From an uncultured Collinsella sp. (GTDB taxonomy: Bacteria; Actinomycetota; Coriobacteriia; Coriobacteriales; Coriobacteriaceae): a stretch of DNA of 15,841 nucleotides. Below are positions 1 to 6,437 of the stretch, one piece after another. The notes below the pieces were generated by a model that was not told where the DNA came from, searched no databases, and worked only from the letters and a program-made list of their open reading frames with translations. Both the position numbers and the translations under genes were made by a program. The number at the start of each line of letters is the position of its first letter. Within the stretch, counting starts at the first letter, position 1. The stretch covers positions 1-15,841 of the forward strand of contig CABSNL010000047.1 of the NCBI GenBank assembly GCA_902479095.1, written 5' to 3'.

Positions 1-44
1 CACTTCTAGCTTCGTCGGCAGCGTCAGATGTGTATAAGAGACAG
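1..44 (+). other. Illumina Nextera adapter (non-genomic contig edge)
   Basis: Positions 12-44 match the Nextera read-1 adapter: TCGTCGGCAGCGTC at 12-25, then the 19-base Tn5 mosaic end AGATGTGTATAAGAGACAG at 26-44. Positions 4-11 read TTCTAGCT, which I recognise as a Nextera XT v2 i5 index (S515), and positions 1-3 (CAC) fit the end of the P5 oligo. This is library construction sequence left on the contig. Genomic sequence starts at about position 45. Confidence 0.97.
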
Positions 45-98
45 CTCGCCCACGCCTGACGATACTGTTGGCTAGAAATTCATCCGGCCATTAGCAAC

Positions 99-140
99 AA
101 GGCCCCCGAGCAGCTTATTTGAACTGCTCGGGGGCCTTTT
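99..140 (+). terminator. Rho-independent terminator of a gene beyond the left edge
   Basis: A perfect 13-bp stem, GGCCCCCGAGCAG (101-113) with CTGCTCGGGGGCC (124-136), closes a 10-nt loop and is followed by TTTT (137-140). Two further A-T pairs can extend the stem. The T-run favours rightward transcription, so it probably ends a plus-strand gene lost at the adapter junction. Short open tails in all three plus frames stop at 59, 75 and 94, so the gene cannot be identified. Weak leftward function is also possible. Confidence 0.85.
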
Positions 141-177
141 AGTTTAAAGCGACCTGGTGAACGGTCTTTATACCGGC

Positions 178-215
178 AAACAATATAGGGGGTACCGACC
201 AACGTCGATACCCCC
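178..215 (-). terminator. Probable terminator of argR
   Basis: GGGGGTA (188-194) pairs with TACCCCC (209-215), and an inner CGAC/GTCG stem (196-199 with 204-207) closes a 4-nt loop across one mismatch. Read leftward, the stem is followed by a T-rich but interrupted tract (TATATTGTTTG, about 177-187). It lies about 50 bases beyond the argR stop codon and faces the right way to end that transcript. Confidence 0.6.
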
Positions 216-265
216 TTACAAGCCACCATGTCACGCACACAGTGCCGAGCGCACGACCCGCACGC

Positions 266-703
266 CTACTTGCGAGAATTGCTCAGCTTATTGATCAGCG
301 CCTCGAGACGCTCGCCGTCCTCGGCCGTCTGGGCAATAACCAAAATCGTATCGTTGCCGGCAAGCGAGCCAAGCACATCGGGCAGCTCTGCCGCATCAAC
401 GGCGGCGGCGATGCCGGAAGCCGTGCCAGGCTGAGCCTTGATCATAACCAGATTATCGGTGCGCAGAACGCCCGTTACGAGCTCGGAAACCATACGCTGC
501 AGGTGCAGGTCCTCTGCCAGAACATAGATGCCCTCAGGGAGCTTACGCAGCCCCATATCGGCAATATCGCGAGAGACAGTCGCCTGCGTGCAATCAAAGC
601 CCATAGCGCGGAGCTCATCGACCAGCACGCGCTGCGTGCGGACGTCCTTATTGCGCACAATATCTCTAATGGCATCCTGGCGCCCATTGCGTTTTTTAGC
701 CAT
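266..703 (-). CDS. argR: Arginine repressor ArgR/AhrC
   Basis: Arginine-responsive regulator of arginine biosynthesis and catabolism genes; the family works as a hexamer. The 145-residue product has an N-terminal winged helix-turn-helix (about 1-70) with the conserved ATVSRDI recognition segment (Ser44-Arg45). The C-terminal oligomerisation and arginine-binding domain (about 80-145) carries the PGTASG segment at 92-97 and GNDTI at 116-120. I chose the ATG at 703 because GGAGAGAGG lies just upstream and the product then begins MAKKRNGRQ, as ArgR proteins do; an upstream in-frame start would add 11 unlikely residues. Most relatives have GDDT at 116-119, and E. coli Asp128 and Asp129 of that motif contact arginine. 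Here the first Asp is Asn117, so ligand affinity may differ. It is transcribed alone or after the glycosyltransferase gene, with a palindrome-rich region upstream. Confidence 0.95.
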   Translation of the reverse strand: MAKKRNGRQDAIRDIVRNKDVRTQRVLVDELRAMGFDCTQATVSRDIADMGLRKLPEGIYVLAEDLHLQRMVSELVTGVLRTDNLVMIKAQPGTASGIAAAVDAAELPDVLGSLAGNDTILVIAQTAEDGERLEALINKLSNSRK

Positions 704-736
704 ACAAACCCTCTCTCCAAAAGATGGCGGAGACAA

Positions 737-751
737 TCAATCAGTGATTGA
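737..751. promoter_or_regulatory. Palindrome upstream of argR, possible operator
   Basis: TCAATCAGTGATTGA is a perfect 15-base odd palindrome centred on 744, about 40 bases upstream of the argR start. Its size and place suit an autoregulatory site. It does not match the classic ARG box (TGAAT-N4-ATTCA) well, so assignment to ArgR is only a guess. Confidence 0.35.
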
Positions 752-791
752 ATAGTTTAACGCTATTTGAAGGCTTTTGTGTATAAGAACG

Positions 792-829
792 CATTTCGAA
801 ACAATTCTATGCAAATTTGTTTCGAAATG
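792..829. promoter_or_regulatory. Long inverted repeat with paired TTTCGAAA sites
   Basis: CATTTCGAAACAA (792-804) and TTGTTTCGAAATG (817-829) are exact 13-base inverted copies separated by 12 bases. Each arm contains the self-complementary octamer TTTCGAAA, with centres 26 bp apart. The element starts 7 bases past the glycosyltransferase stop codon and about 90 bases before argR. It is AT-rich and has no T-run on either side, so a protein-binding operator fits better than a terminator. A TATACA hexamer (minus strand, 780-785) just downstream could be an argR -10 box, but I see no convincing -35. Confidence 0.5.
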
Positions 830-835
830 AGCCGT

Positions 836-1876
836 TTAGGCGGTTTTTGCGCCCGTCCGGTTAAGAAAAGCTGCCAGATGCGTACACATCACGCAGCGCG
901 CGGGCTTGGCGCTGGCGATCGGCCCAAACAACAGACCGAGTCCCCGATGGTTATCCTTGAGCGCGGCGACCATCTGACGGGTTCGAGGCGCCTCGAGCAT
1001 ATCACGCATGCGGGCGGAACGCTCGATTGACGACACTCCATGCGGGCTCAGACACAAATTCTCGATGCAGGCGACCAGTCCGGCAAAGTAGAACTTTTGG
1101 CTTGCCAGCTTGAGCCGACCACCGCTATCTGCTTCCGAGAGTGAGTCCGCAAGCTCGTCGAGCGCTCGAGTGTCATCGGATATCCTGGCATACATGGTGG
1201 GATCAAAGGCATCTGTAAGCTTAGGTGCCACCGCGTGGAAACAAGCGTCGCCGCAGCCGGACACGAATCGTGCCTGCGAGAGCGCATAAGCCATAAACTC
1301 AACCGTACGGTACGCCTTGCCGCGCGACAGGCATGCCTCAAACAGCGAGCGGCTGTACATCACGCCAGAGGTCTGAACGACAAGGCCGCCTAAAATCAAC
1401 TGGGGCAGCCCGGTCACCATAGAAGACTCGTCTTCTATGGCAATAGAGGCAGCATCCAAGACGCGCGAATGACGCTCGCGATGCGCATCGTATCGATCGA
1501 GCGACACCGAGGGGAGCACAATGTCTGCCGCAGTATCGCACGCGATATCGACCATCTTGGAAAGGGCCTGCGGAGCAAACCACTCATCGGCGTTCATGGC
1601 GATGATTTGAGAGCCGCGCGAGGTATCAAAACCGGCACGAAGACAAGCACCGCGCTTCGCGTCCTCGACGTCAATCAAATCAATATGAATGTCCCTGTCG
1701 GCAGCAACTTGAAGCGAATGGCGCACACCGGGCGCAGCATCGCGGCAGACAACGACAATCTGCAAATCGTAGAGGTCTTGGTTCTGGATGCTCTCGAGCG
1801 CACGCATCGCATAGCTGGGCGAACCTTCTACCACAAGGATCACCGAAAGTCGCGGATGCGAGCCACGTCGAACCAA
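836..1876 (-). CDS. Family 2-type glycosyltransferase
   Basis: The 346-residue product looks like a GT-A fold glycosyltransferase of family 2. The N-terminus reads PRLSVILVVEGSPSYAMRA, followed by the LESIQNQ...LQIVVVCRDA pattern of a nucleotide-sugar binding domain. NADEW near residue 95 sits where GT2 enzymes carry the metal-binding DXD-like motif (usually N-S-D-D/E). The C-terminal 200 residues match no domain I recognise. I see no membrane segment or signal peptide, so it should act in the cytoplasm on an unknown sugar donor and acceptor. Translation appears to start at a TTG with GAGAGG nine bases upstream. It lies between truA and argR with 161 bases before it and no clear promoter. Nothing nearby indicates a polysaccharide cluster. 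GT2-like fold is fairly secure; substrate unknown. Confidence 0.8.
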   Translation of the reverse strand: MVRRGSHPRLSVILVVEGSPSYAMRALESIQNQDLYDLQIVVVCRDAAPGVRHSLQVAADRDIHIDLIDVEDAKRGACLRAGFDTSRGSQIIAMNADEWFAPQALSKMVDIACDTAADIVLPSVSLDRYDAHRERHSRVLDAASIAIEDESSMVTGLPQLILGGLVVQTSGVMYSRSLFEACLSRGKAYRTVEFMAYALSQARFVSGCGDACFHAVAPKLTDAFDPTMYARISDDTRALDELADSLSEADSGGRLKLASQKFYFAGLVACIENLCLSPHGVSSIERSARMRDMLEAPRTRQMVAALKDNHRGLGLLFGPIASAKPARCVMCTHLAAFLNRTGAKTA

Positions 1877-2037
1877 GTTATCCGTCCTCTCGACAGCAAT
1901 GAATCAAACCGTGGTTCATGGTACACCCCGCCAATAAAAGCAATGAGACACCGGTTGTATTGCACGCCAAGAACAGATGTTGCACACGCGCAGCCCACAG
2001 ATGACAGGTGTCGACGCACGACGCGTCGAGCCCTCCC

Positions 2038-2862
2038 CTAGTCGAGCACGACAAGCTCGGCGGGATCGTAATCTACGCCCATAAACGTAAGGCCGCAGGC
2101 AGGAGCCGTGGGGCCCGCAGCGGTACGGTCGCAAGCATCGATGACCTCACGCATCCACTCGGGTTCACGGCGATGCATGCCAATCTCGACAAGCGTGCCC
2201 ACGATCGTGCGAACCATCGAATGCAGAAACGCATTGCCCTCGATGGTGAACGTCAGGATGTCCTCGCCAAACGCAACCTCATGGCCAAACTCGGCACGCA
2301 TCACGCAACGATGCGTGGGCTTGCCAACGGCCGAGGCAACCTTGCAAAAGCTTTTAAAGTCCTGCTCACCCAAAAGCGCGGGGCAGGCAGCAGACATAGC
2401 CTCAACATCCAAGGGATAGCGATGCCACCAAACGGCACCGCGGGACAGCACGGGGCGCGCGTCTCGATCGGCAATACGGTACGTATACGTACGGGAACGC
2501 GCGTCAAAGCGTGCAGAAAAGCCTTTACGGGCCCTGTAGACCTCGTTTATGGCGATATCTTTGGGCAACAGGGCATCCATGGCCCGCAGCCACCTACGGC
2601 GTGTCAGGACGAGCTCAGCGTCCGTAACGGGCACACTGATGTACTGAGCCACGGCATGCACGCCAGCATCGGTACGCCCCGCGCACGTCAGATCGATCGG
2701 GCGGCGAAGCAGCGTCTCGATGGCTCGACGCAGCTCACCCGCAACCGTCGTCTGTCCCGGCTGCTCGGCAAATCCGCTATACGACGAGCCGTCATAGGCC
2801 ACGCGGAAAACGAGAGTGGCATCGAGCTCCGGAATCGAATTGAAATCAGACGGCGCAGTCAT
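2038..2862 (-). CDS. truA: tRNA pseudouridine(38-40) synthase TruA
   Basis: Isomerises uridines 38-40 in the anticodon arm of several tRNAs. The 274-residue product has the N-terminal FRVAYDGSSYSGFAEQPG segment and the signature AGRTDAGVHA, in which Asp65 is the catalytic nucleophile. Later conserved TruA blocks include FSARFDARSRTYTYRI and GNAFLHSMVRTIVGTLVEIG. I chose the ATG at 2862 because GGGAG lies five bases upstream; a TTG 15 bases earlier is in frame but lacks a ribosome-binding site. It follows rplQ, as in many Gram-positives, but a strong terminator sits 35 bases ahead of it with little room for a promoter. Expression may rely on read-through of the ribosomal operon. Confidence 0.96.
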   Translation of the reverse strand: MTAPSDFNSIPELDATLVFRVAYDGSSYSGFAEQPGQTTVAGELRRAIETLLRRPIDLTCAGRTDAGVHAVAQYISVPVTDAELVLTRRRWLRAMDALLPKDIAINEVYRARKGFSARFDARSRTYTYRIADRDARPVLSRGAVWWHRYPLDVEAMSAACPALLGEQDFKSFCKVASAVGKPTHRCVMRAEFGHEVAFGEDILTFTIEGNAFLHSMVRTIVGTLVEIGMHRREPEWMREVIDACDRTAAGPTAPACGLTFMGVDYDPAELVVLD

Positions 2863-2897
2863 GGGCGCTCCCAACAAACAAGCAACGGTATCGCGAC

Positions 2898-2928
2898 AAA
2901 AAAAGAGGGGTACGCGAACGTACCCCTC
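2898..2928 (-). terminator. Terminator of the ribosomal-protein/rpoA operon
   Basis: Read on the minus strand, a perfect 10-bp stem (GAGGGGTACG with CGTACCCCTC) closes a TTCG tetraloop and is followed at once by seven Ts (2898-2904). It starts 26 bases after the rplQ stop codon. UUCG-type loops are unusually stable, so this should be an efficient end to the long operon. Confidence 0.95.
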
Positions 2929-2954
2929 GAATATAGCCTATGCAGACGGAATGT

Positions 2955-3422
2955 CTACTCAGCGGTCTCCTCAGCAGGAGCCTCCTCGACAGCCTCGACC
3001 TTCTTGGGAGCAGCGGCCTTCTTGGGGGCCGGAGCAGCCTTCTTGGCCTTAGGCGTGCAAGGCTCGGTGACGAGCTCCATGATAACGATGGGAGCGTTGT
3101 CGCCCTTGCGGTTGCCGAGCTTCATGATGCGGGTATAACCGCCGTTGCGGTCCTGCCACATGCCCTGAGCAGCCTTGTCGAAGATCTCGGCAACGAGCTG
3201 CTTATCGCCGAGCTTGGCGATAGCCAGACGACGAGAGTGCAGGTCGCCCTTCTTGGCCCAAGTGATGATCGGGTCGACGACCGAACGCAGCGCCTTAGCG
3301 CGGGTCTCGGTGGTCTTGATGCGGTCGTTCTCGAAGAGGGCCTTAGCAAGGCTCTTCTTCATGGCCTTGGTGTGGCTCGCATCGGTGCCGAGCTTCAGGC
3401 CCTTCTTAACGTTGTGACGCAT
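2955..3422 (-). CDS. rplQ: 50S ribosomal protein bL17
   Basis: Large-subunit protein located near the exit tunnel. The first 116 residues follow the L17 pattern: MRHNVKKGLKLGTDASHTKAM at the N-terminus, an ETRAKALRSVVDPIITWAKKGDLHSRR segment, then DRNGGYTRIMKLGNRKGDNAPIVIMEL. The product has 155 residues, longer than the usual 115-125. The extra 35-40 residues are a low-complexity tail of Lys, Ala, Pro and Glu, of the kind seen in actinobacterial L17 proteins and probably disordered. It is the last gene before the operon terminator and lies about 30 bases after rpoA, the standard arrangement. Confidence 0.98.
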   Translation of the reverse strand: MRHNVKKGLKLGTDASHTKAMKKSLAKALFENDRIKTTETRAKALRSVVDPIITWAKKGDLHSRRLAIAKLGDKQLVAEIFDKAAQGMWQDRNGGYTRIMKLGNRKGDNAPIVIMELVTEPCTPKAKKAAPAPKKAAAPKKVEAVEEAPAEETAE

Positions 3423-3452
3423 GGTCTAGTTTCTCCTCAAATATGCGAAGCA

Positions 3453-4394
3453 TTAAGCCTTCAGGCTCAGGCCCATGGACTCAAGCTTGTCCTTCACTTC
3501 CTCGATCGACTTAACACCGAAGTTACGGATGTTGAGCAGATCGTTCTCCGAGAACTCAACGAGCTGACGGACCGAGTGAATGCTGGCGCGCTTAAGGCAG
3601 TTGTAGGAACGGACGGAAAGGTCCAGATCCTCGATCTGCTTGTCCAGCTCGGCGTTGTCGTTGGTGACCTCGGGAGCGAAGATCGAAGCCTCCTCCTCGA
3701 CCTCGGGGGTCTCGGCAAGGTTCATAAAGGCGGCCATATGCTGGTTGATGATATTGGCAGCCTGGACCACGGCGTCGCGCGGGGCGATGGAGCCGTTGGT
3801 CTCGATCTCGAGGACAAGGCGGTCGTAGTCGGTGTGCTGACCGACACGGCAAGCCTCAACGAGCTTGGCGCAACGGGAAACCGGCGAGTACAGCGAGTCG
3901 ACGTGGATCACACCGATGGGATCGTTGTCGCGCTTGTTGGCCTCGCCAGAAACATAGCCGCGGCCATAGCCGATGCGCATGCTCATGGTGAGATGGCCAC
4001 CCTCGGTGAGCGTAGCGATGTGCTGCTCGGGGTTGACCAGCTCAAACTCGGACGGAATAAAGAAGTCCGCACCGGTGACCTCGCAGGGGCCGTCAACCGA
4101 GATGGTGGCGGTCGCCTCGTCGGTCGTGCCGAGAGCCCTGAAGACAAGACCCTTGACATTCAGGACGATGTCGGTGACATCCTCGACCATGTTAGGGATG
4201 GTCATGAACTCGTGCTGCGCACCATCGATCTGAATAGCCTCGACGGCGGCACCCTCGAGCGAGGACAGAAGAACGCGACGAAGGGAGTTACCCAGCGTAT
4301 CGCCGTAGCCACGCTCGAGCGGCTCGACGGAGACACGAGCAGACGTCTCGTTGATCTCTTCGACCTGAACCTGAGGCCTAATGAATTCTGACAT
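3453..4394 (-). CDS. rpoA: DNA-directed RNA polymerase alpha subunit
   Basis: Alpha subunit of RNA polymerase; its dimer seeds core assembly and its C-terminal domain contacts promoter UP elements and activators. The 313-residue product has the N-terminal assembly domain with LERGYGDTLGNSLRRVLLSS (about 27-46) and an ATISVDGPCEVTGADF segment. An acidic linker with EVEEEASIFAPEV follows. The C-terminal domain (about 235-313) contains DLDLSVRSYNCLKRA, including the arginine that binds DNA, then DLLNIRNFGVKSIEEV. The length is normal. It lies 32 bases after rpsD and 30 before rplQ, as in most Gram-positives. Confidence 0.99.
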   Translation of the reverse strand: MSEFIRPQVQVEEINETSARVSVEPLERGYGDTLGNSLRRVLLSSLEGAAVEAIQIDGAQHEFMTIPNMVEDVTDIVLNVKGLVFRALGTTDEATATISVDGPCEVTGADFFIPSEFELVNPEQHIATLTEGGHLTMSMRIGYGRGYVSGEANKRDNDPIGVIHVDSLYSPVSRCAKLVEACRVGQHTDYDRLVLEIETNGSIAPRDAVVQAANIINQHMAAFMNLAETPEVEEEASIFAPEVTNDNAELDKQIEDLDLSVRSYNCLKRASIHSVRQLVEFSENDLLNIRNFGVKSIEEVKDKLESMGLSLKA

Positions 4395-4426
4395 GTATTA
4401 CCTCCAGCCTCAGCAGCCCGGATGGA

Positions 4427-5023
4427 CTACTTAGAGTAGAGCTCGACGATGAGCTGCTCGTTGATATCACCGCTGATCTGCTCACGCGTCGGCAGAGCGA
4501 GCACGTTACCAGACAGCTTCTCGATATCGACCTCGAGCCAGCCAGGGACCTCAAAGCGCTCGGAGGAAATCAGGGCCTCCTTGATGGGGAGGAGGTCACG
4601 GAACTTCTCGCCGACAGCGACGACGTCGCCGGCCTTGACGCGGTAGGACGGGATGTCCACGCGCTTGCCGTTCACGGTGAAGTGACCGTGACGGACGGAC
4701 TGACGAGCCTCTTTGCGGGTGCGGGCGAAGCCAAGACGGAAGACGACGTTGTCGAGGCGAGACTCAAGGATGATCATGAGGTTCTCACCGGTGACGCCGT
4801 TCATCTTACGGGCCTTGTTGAAGTAGCCGTGGAACTGCTTCTCCAGAACGCCATAGATGAACTTGACCTTCTGCTTCTCGCGCAGCTGCATGCCGTACTC
4901 AGATTCCTTGCGACGGCGCTTGGGCTGACGGATAGATTCCTTCTTGCTGCTGTAACCGAGCTCAGCGGGATCGATCCCGAGCTGACGGCAGCGCTTAAGA
5001 ACAGGAGTCCTGTCGATTGCCAT
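4427..5023 (-). CDS. rpsD: 30S ribosomal protein uS4
   Basis: Primary 16S rRNA-binding protein that nucleates 30S assembly; in several bacteria it also represses its own operon. The 198-residue product has the S4 RNA-binding domain around RLDNVVFRLGFARTRKEARQSVRHGHFTVNGKRVDIPSYRVKAGD. Only one cysteine (residue 12) is present, so it is the zinc-independent (C-minus) form rather than the four-cysteine form. It sits between rpsK and rpoA with 19 and 32 bases of spacing, as in the actinobacterial alpha operon, and has an AAAGGA ribosome-binding site. Confidence 0.99.
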   Translation of the reverse strand: MAIDRTPVLKRCRQLGIDPAELGYSSKKESIRQPKRRRKESEYGMQLREKQKVKFIYGVLEKQFHGYFNKARKMNGVTGENLMIILESRLDNVVFRLGFARTRKEARQSVRHGHFTVNGKRVDIPSYRVKAGDVVAVGEKFRDLLPIKEALISSERFEVPGWLEVDIEKLSGNVLALPTREQISGDINEQLIVELYSK

Positions 5024-5042
5024 ATTGATACGATCCTTTCAG

Positions 5043-5447
5043 TTACACGCGGCGACGCTTCTTGGGGCGGCAGCCGTTGTGCGGAATGGGGGTCTTGTCC
5101 TGGATGCTCGAGACCTCGAGGCCAGCAGCCTGGAGGGAGCGAATGGCGGTCTCACGACCGGAGCCGGGGCCCTTGACGAAGACGGAAACCTTCTTCATAC
5201 CGTGCTCCATGGCCTGCTTGGCAGCAGCCTCGGCAGCCATCTGGGCAGCGAACGGCGTGGACTTACGGGAGCCCTTGAAGCCCACCTGGCCAGCCGACTT
5301 CCAGGAAATGACGTTGCCCTGGGGATCGGTGATCGAAACGATCGTGTTGTTGAACGTAGAACGAATGTGAGCCTGGCCCACGGAAATGTTCTTACGGTCC
5401 GCGCGCTTCAGACGGGCAGCGCGAACGTTCTTCTTAGCAGTAGCCAT
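5043..5447 (-). CDS. rpsK: 30S ribosomal protein uS11
   Basis: Small-subunit platform protein near the E site. The 134-residue product shows the family pattern: AHIRSTFNNTIVSITDPQGNVISWKSAGQVGFKGSRKSTPFAAQ in the centre, GPGSGRETAIRSLQAAGLEV, and the basic end DKTPIPHNGCRPKKRRRV. The length is normal. It starts at the ATG at 5447, 14 bases after rpsM, and precedes rpsD. Confidence 0.99.
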   Translation of the reverse strand: MATAKKNVRAARLKRADRKNISVGQAHIRSTFNNTIVSITDPQGNVISWKSAGQVGFKGSRKSTPFAAQMAAEAAAKQAMEHGMKKVSVFVKGPGSGRETAIRSLQAAGLEVSSIQDKTPIPHNGCRPKKRRRV

Positions 5448-5461
5448 CTATCTAGCGCTCC

Positions 5462-5836
5462 TTATTTCTTCTTCTTAGCACCGATCTGACGCTTCGGGCC
5501 CTTGCGGGTACGAGCGTTAGTGTGGGTGCGCTGGCCGCGGACCGGGAGGCCCTTGCGGTGACGAAGGCCGCGGTTGCAGCCGATGTCCATAAGGCGCTTG
5601 ACGTTCTGATTGCGCTCACGGCGGAGGTCGCCCTCAACCATGATCTGGTTCTTATCGATATAATCACGGATGGCGTTAACCTCATCCTCGGTGAGGTCCT
5701 TAACGCGCGTATCCACGTTAACGTTGCACTCGACGCAAATCTTCGTCGCAGTGGTGCGGCCGATGCCGTAAATGTAGGTCAGACCGATCTCAACGCGCTT
5801 CTCACGCGGGAGGTCGACACCATTAATACGGGCCAA
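5462..5836 (-). CDS. rpsM: 30S ribosomal protein uS13
   Basis: Head protein of the small subunit that contacts the P-site tRNA and bridges to the 50S subunit. The 124-residue product starts MARINGVDLPREKRVEIGLTYIYGIG, has a helix-hairpin-helix-like core, and ends in the conserved GLPVRGQRTHTNARTRKGPKR followed by a poly-lysine tail. It lies 14 bases downstream of rpmJ. Confidence 0.99.
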   Translation of the reverse strand: MARINGVDLPREKRVEIGLTYIYGIGRTTATKICVECNVNVDTRVKDLTEDEVNAIRDYIDKNQIMVEGDLRRERNQNVKRLMDIGCNRGLRHRKGLPVRGQRTHTNARTRKGPKRQIGAKKKK

Positions 5837-5850
5837 CGTAGTCTCCTCTC

Positions 5851-5964
5851 TTAACCCTGACGCTGCTTATGACGGGGGTTCTCGCAAATGACGAGGACCT
5901 TGCCATGGCGCCTAATGATTTTGCACTTATCGCACATCTTCTTGACCGAAGGACGTACCTTCAT
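5851..5964 (-). CDS. rpmJ: 50S ribosomal protein bL36
   Basis: Smallest large-subunit protein, 37 residues: it starts MKVRPSVKKMCDKCKIIRR and ends in NPRHKQRQG. Cys11, Cys14, Cys27 and His32 form the CxxC-x12-C-x4-H zinc ribbon, so this is the zinc-binding form. The start at 5964 has AAGGAAG upstream. It lies in the standard place between infA and rpsM, but the gap to infA is about 150 bases, long for this operon. Confidence 0.97.
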   Translation of the reverse strand: MKVRPSVKKMCDKCKIIRRHGKVLVICENPRHKQRQG

Positions 5965-6013
5965 CGTTCTTCCTTTCGGTAGCGCTCAAACTACTTCCCT
6001 ACTATCTACTCGC

Positions 6014-6103
6014 CCAGCCGCAGGCGTTTAAAACTATGGCTGGTCTTCACACACAATCCGACCGTAGGTTGAGCTAAGCCTGCAGTCGGAAATGGAGTGC
6101 GTG
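6014..6103 (-). other. Foldable intercistronic region between infA and rpmJ
   Basis: The infA-rpmJ gap (5965-6114) holds two nested inverted-repeat sets. First, GTGCGTG (6097-6103) pairs with CACACAC (6048-6054, with one wobble), TCCGAC (6057-6062) with GTCGGA (6085-6090), and a bulged AGGTT/AACCT inner stem follows. Second, CCAGCC (6014-6019) pairs with GGCTGG (6038-6043). Neither has a T-run, so terminator function is unlikely. RNA processing or translational control of rpmJ and rpsM is possible. Confidence 0.4.
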
Positions 6104-6114
6104 TATGCGTGCCG

Positions 6115-6333
6115 CTATTTGTAGCGATAGGTGATGCGGCCGCGGGTCAGGTCGTACGGGGAAAGCTCCACGACAACCCTGTCACCGGGGAGAATACGGA
6201 TGTAATTCATTCGGATCTTGCCAGAAATGTTGCACAGAACCGAATGACCGTTCTCGAGCTCGACCTTAAACATGGCATTGGGCAGCGGTTCCTTTACCGT
6301 ACCCTCGAGCTCAATTGCGTCTTCCTTCTTCAC
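6115..6333 (-). CDS. infA: Translation initiation factor IF-1
   Basis: Binds the A site of the 30S subunit during initiation. With the GTG start at 6333 the product begins MKKEDAIELEGTV and has 72 residues, the family length. An upstream TTG (6339) would add Leu and Val. The OB-fold sequence is typical: NAMFKVELENGHSVLCNISGKIRMNYIRILPGDRVVVELSPYDLTRGRITYRYK. GAGAAAG lies about 10 bases before the GTG. A candidate promoter in front suggests that infA-rpmJ-rpsM-rpsK-rpsD-rpoA-rplQ can be transcribed independently of the upstream ribosomal genes. Confidence 0.97.
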   Translation of the reverse strand: MKKEDAIELEGTVKEPLPNAMFKVELENGHSVLCNISGKIRMNYIRILPGDRVVVELSPYDLTRGRITYRYK

Positions 6334-6372
6334 AAGCAATCATCTTTCTCTAGAAAACGACAGCGATTGAGT

Positions 6373-6401
6373 ATTCTACAACACGTATGCACGCATCGTA
6401 A
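6373..6401 (-). promoter_or_regulatory. Candidate internal promoter for infA-rplQ
   Basis: On the minus strand, TTACGA (6396-6401) and TAGAAT (6373-6378) are separated by 17 bases, about 40 bases before the infA start. The -10 matches the consensus at five of six positions, the -35 at three. It lies in the 104-base map-infA gap, one of the longer gaps of the operon. Confidence 0.45.
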
Positions 6402-6437
6402 TAACTTCGTAATGGCTCCACAACTAAGTGGAACTTG

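Noticed and set aside
26..44. Genuine Tn5 transposon end
   Set aside because: The mosaic end is joined to the Nextera read-1 primer site and an index, which occurs only in sequencing libraries.
45..98. C-terminal fragment of a plus-strand gene directly after the adapter
   Set aside because: All three frames stop within 50 bases (at 59, 75 and 94), so the frame cannot be chosen, although the terminator at 99-140 suggests that some gene ended here.
1878..1919. 13-codon minus-strand ORF ending just before the glycosyltransferase TTG start, a possible leader peptide
   Set aside because: The ATG has only a weak GGGG upstream, there is no attenuator hairpin, and such short frames are common by chance.
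2011..2029. TCGACGC/GCGTCGA hairpin after truA as a terminator
   Set aside because: Only 7 bp and no T-run on the minus strand; it may contribute to the truA 3' end, but I cannot support a terminator.
2008..3138. 376-codon plus-strand frame
   Set aside because: Antisense to truA and part of rplQ; no family pattern and no ribosome-binding site.
2940..4391. 483-codon plus-strand frame
   Set aside because: Antisense to rpoA and rplQ, which are certain genes. The Leu/Asp/Gly/Val-rich product is the usual mirror of GC-rich coding DNA.
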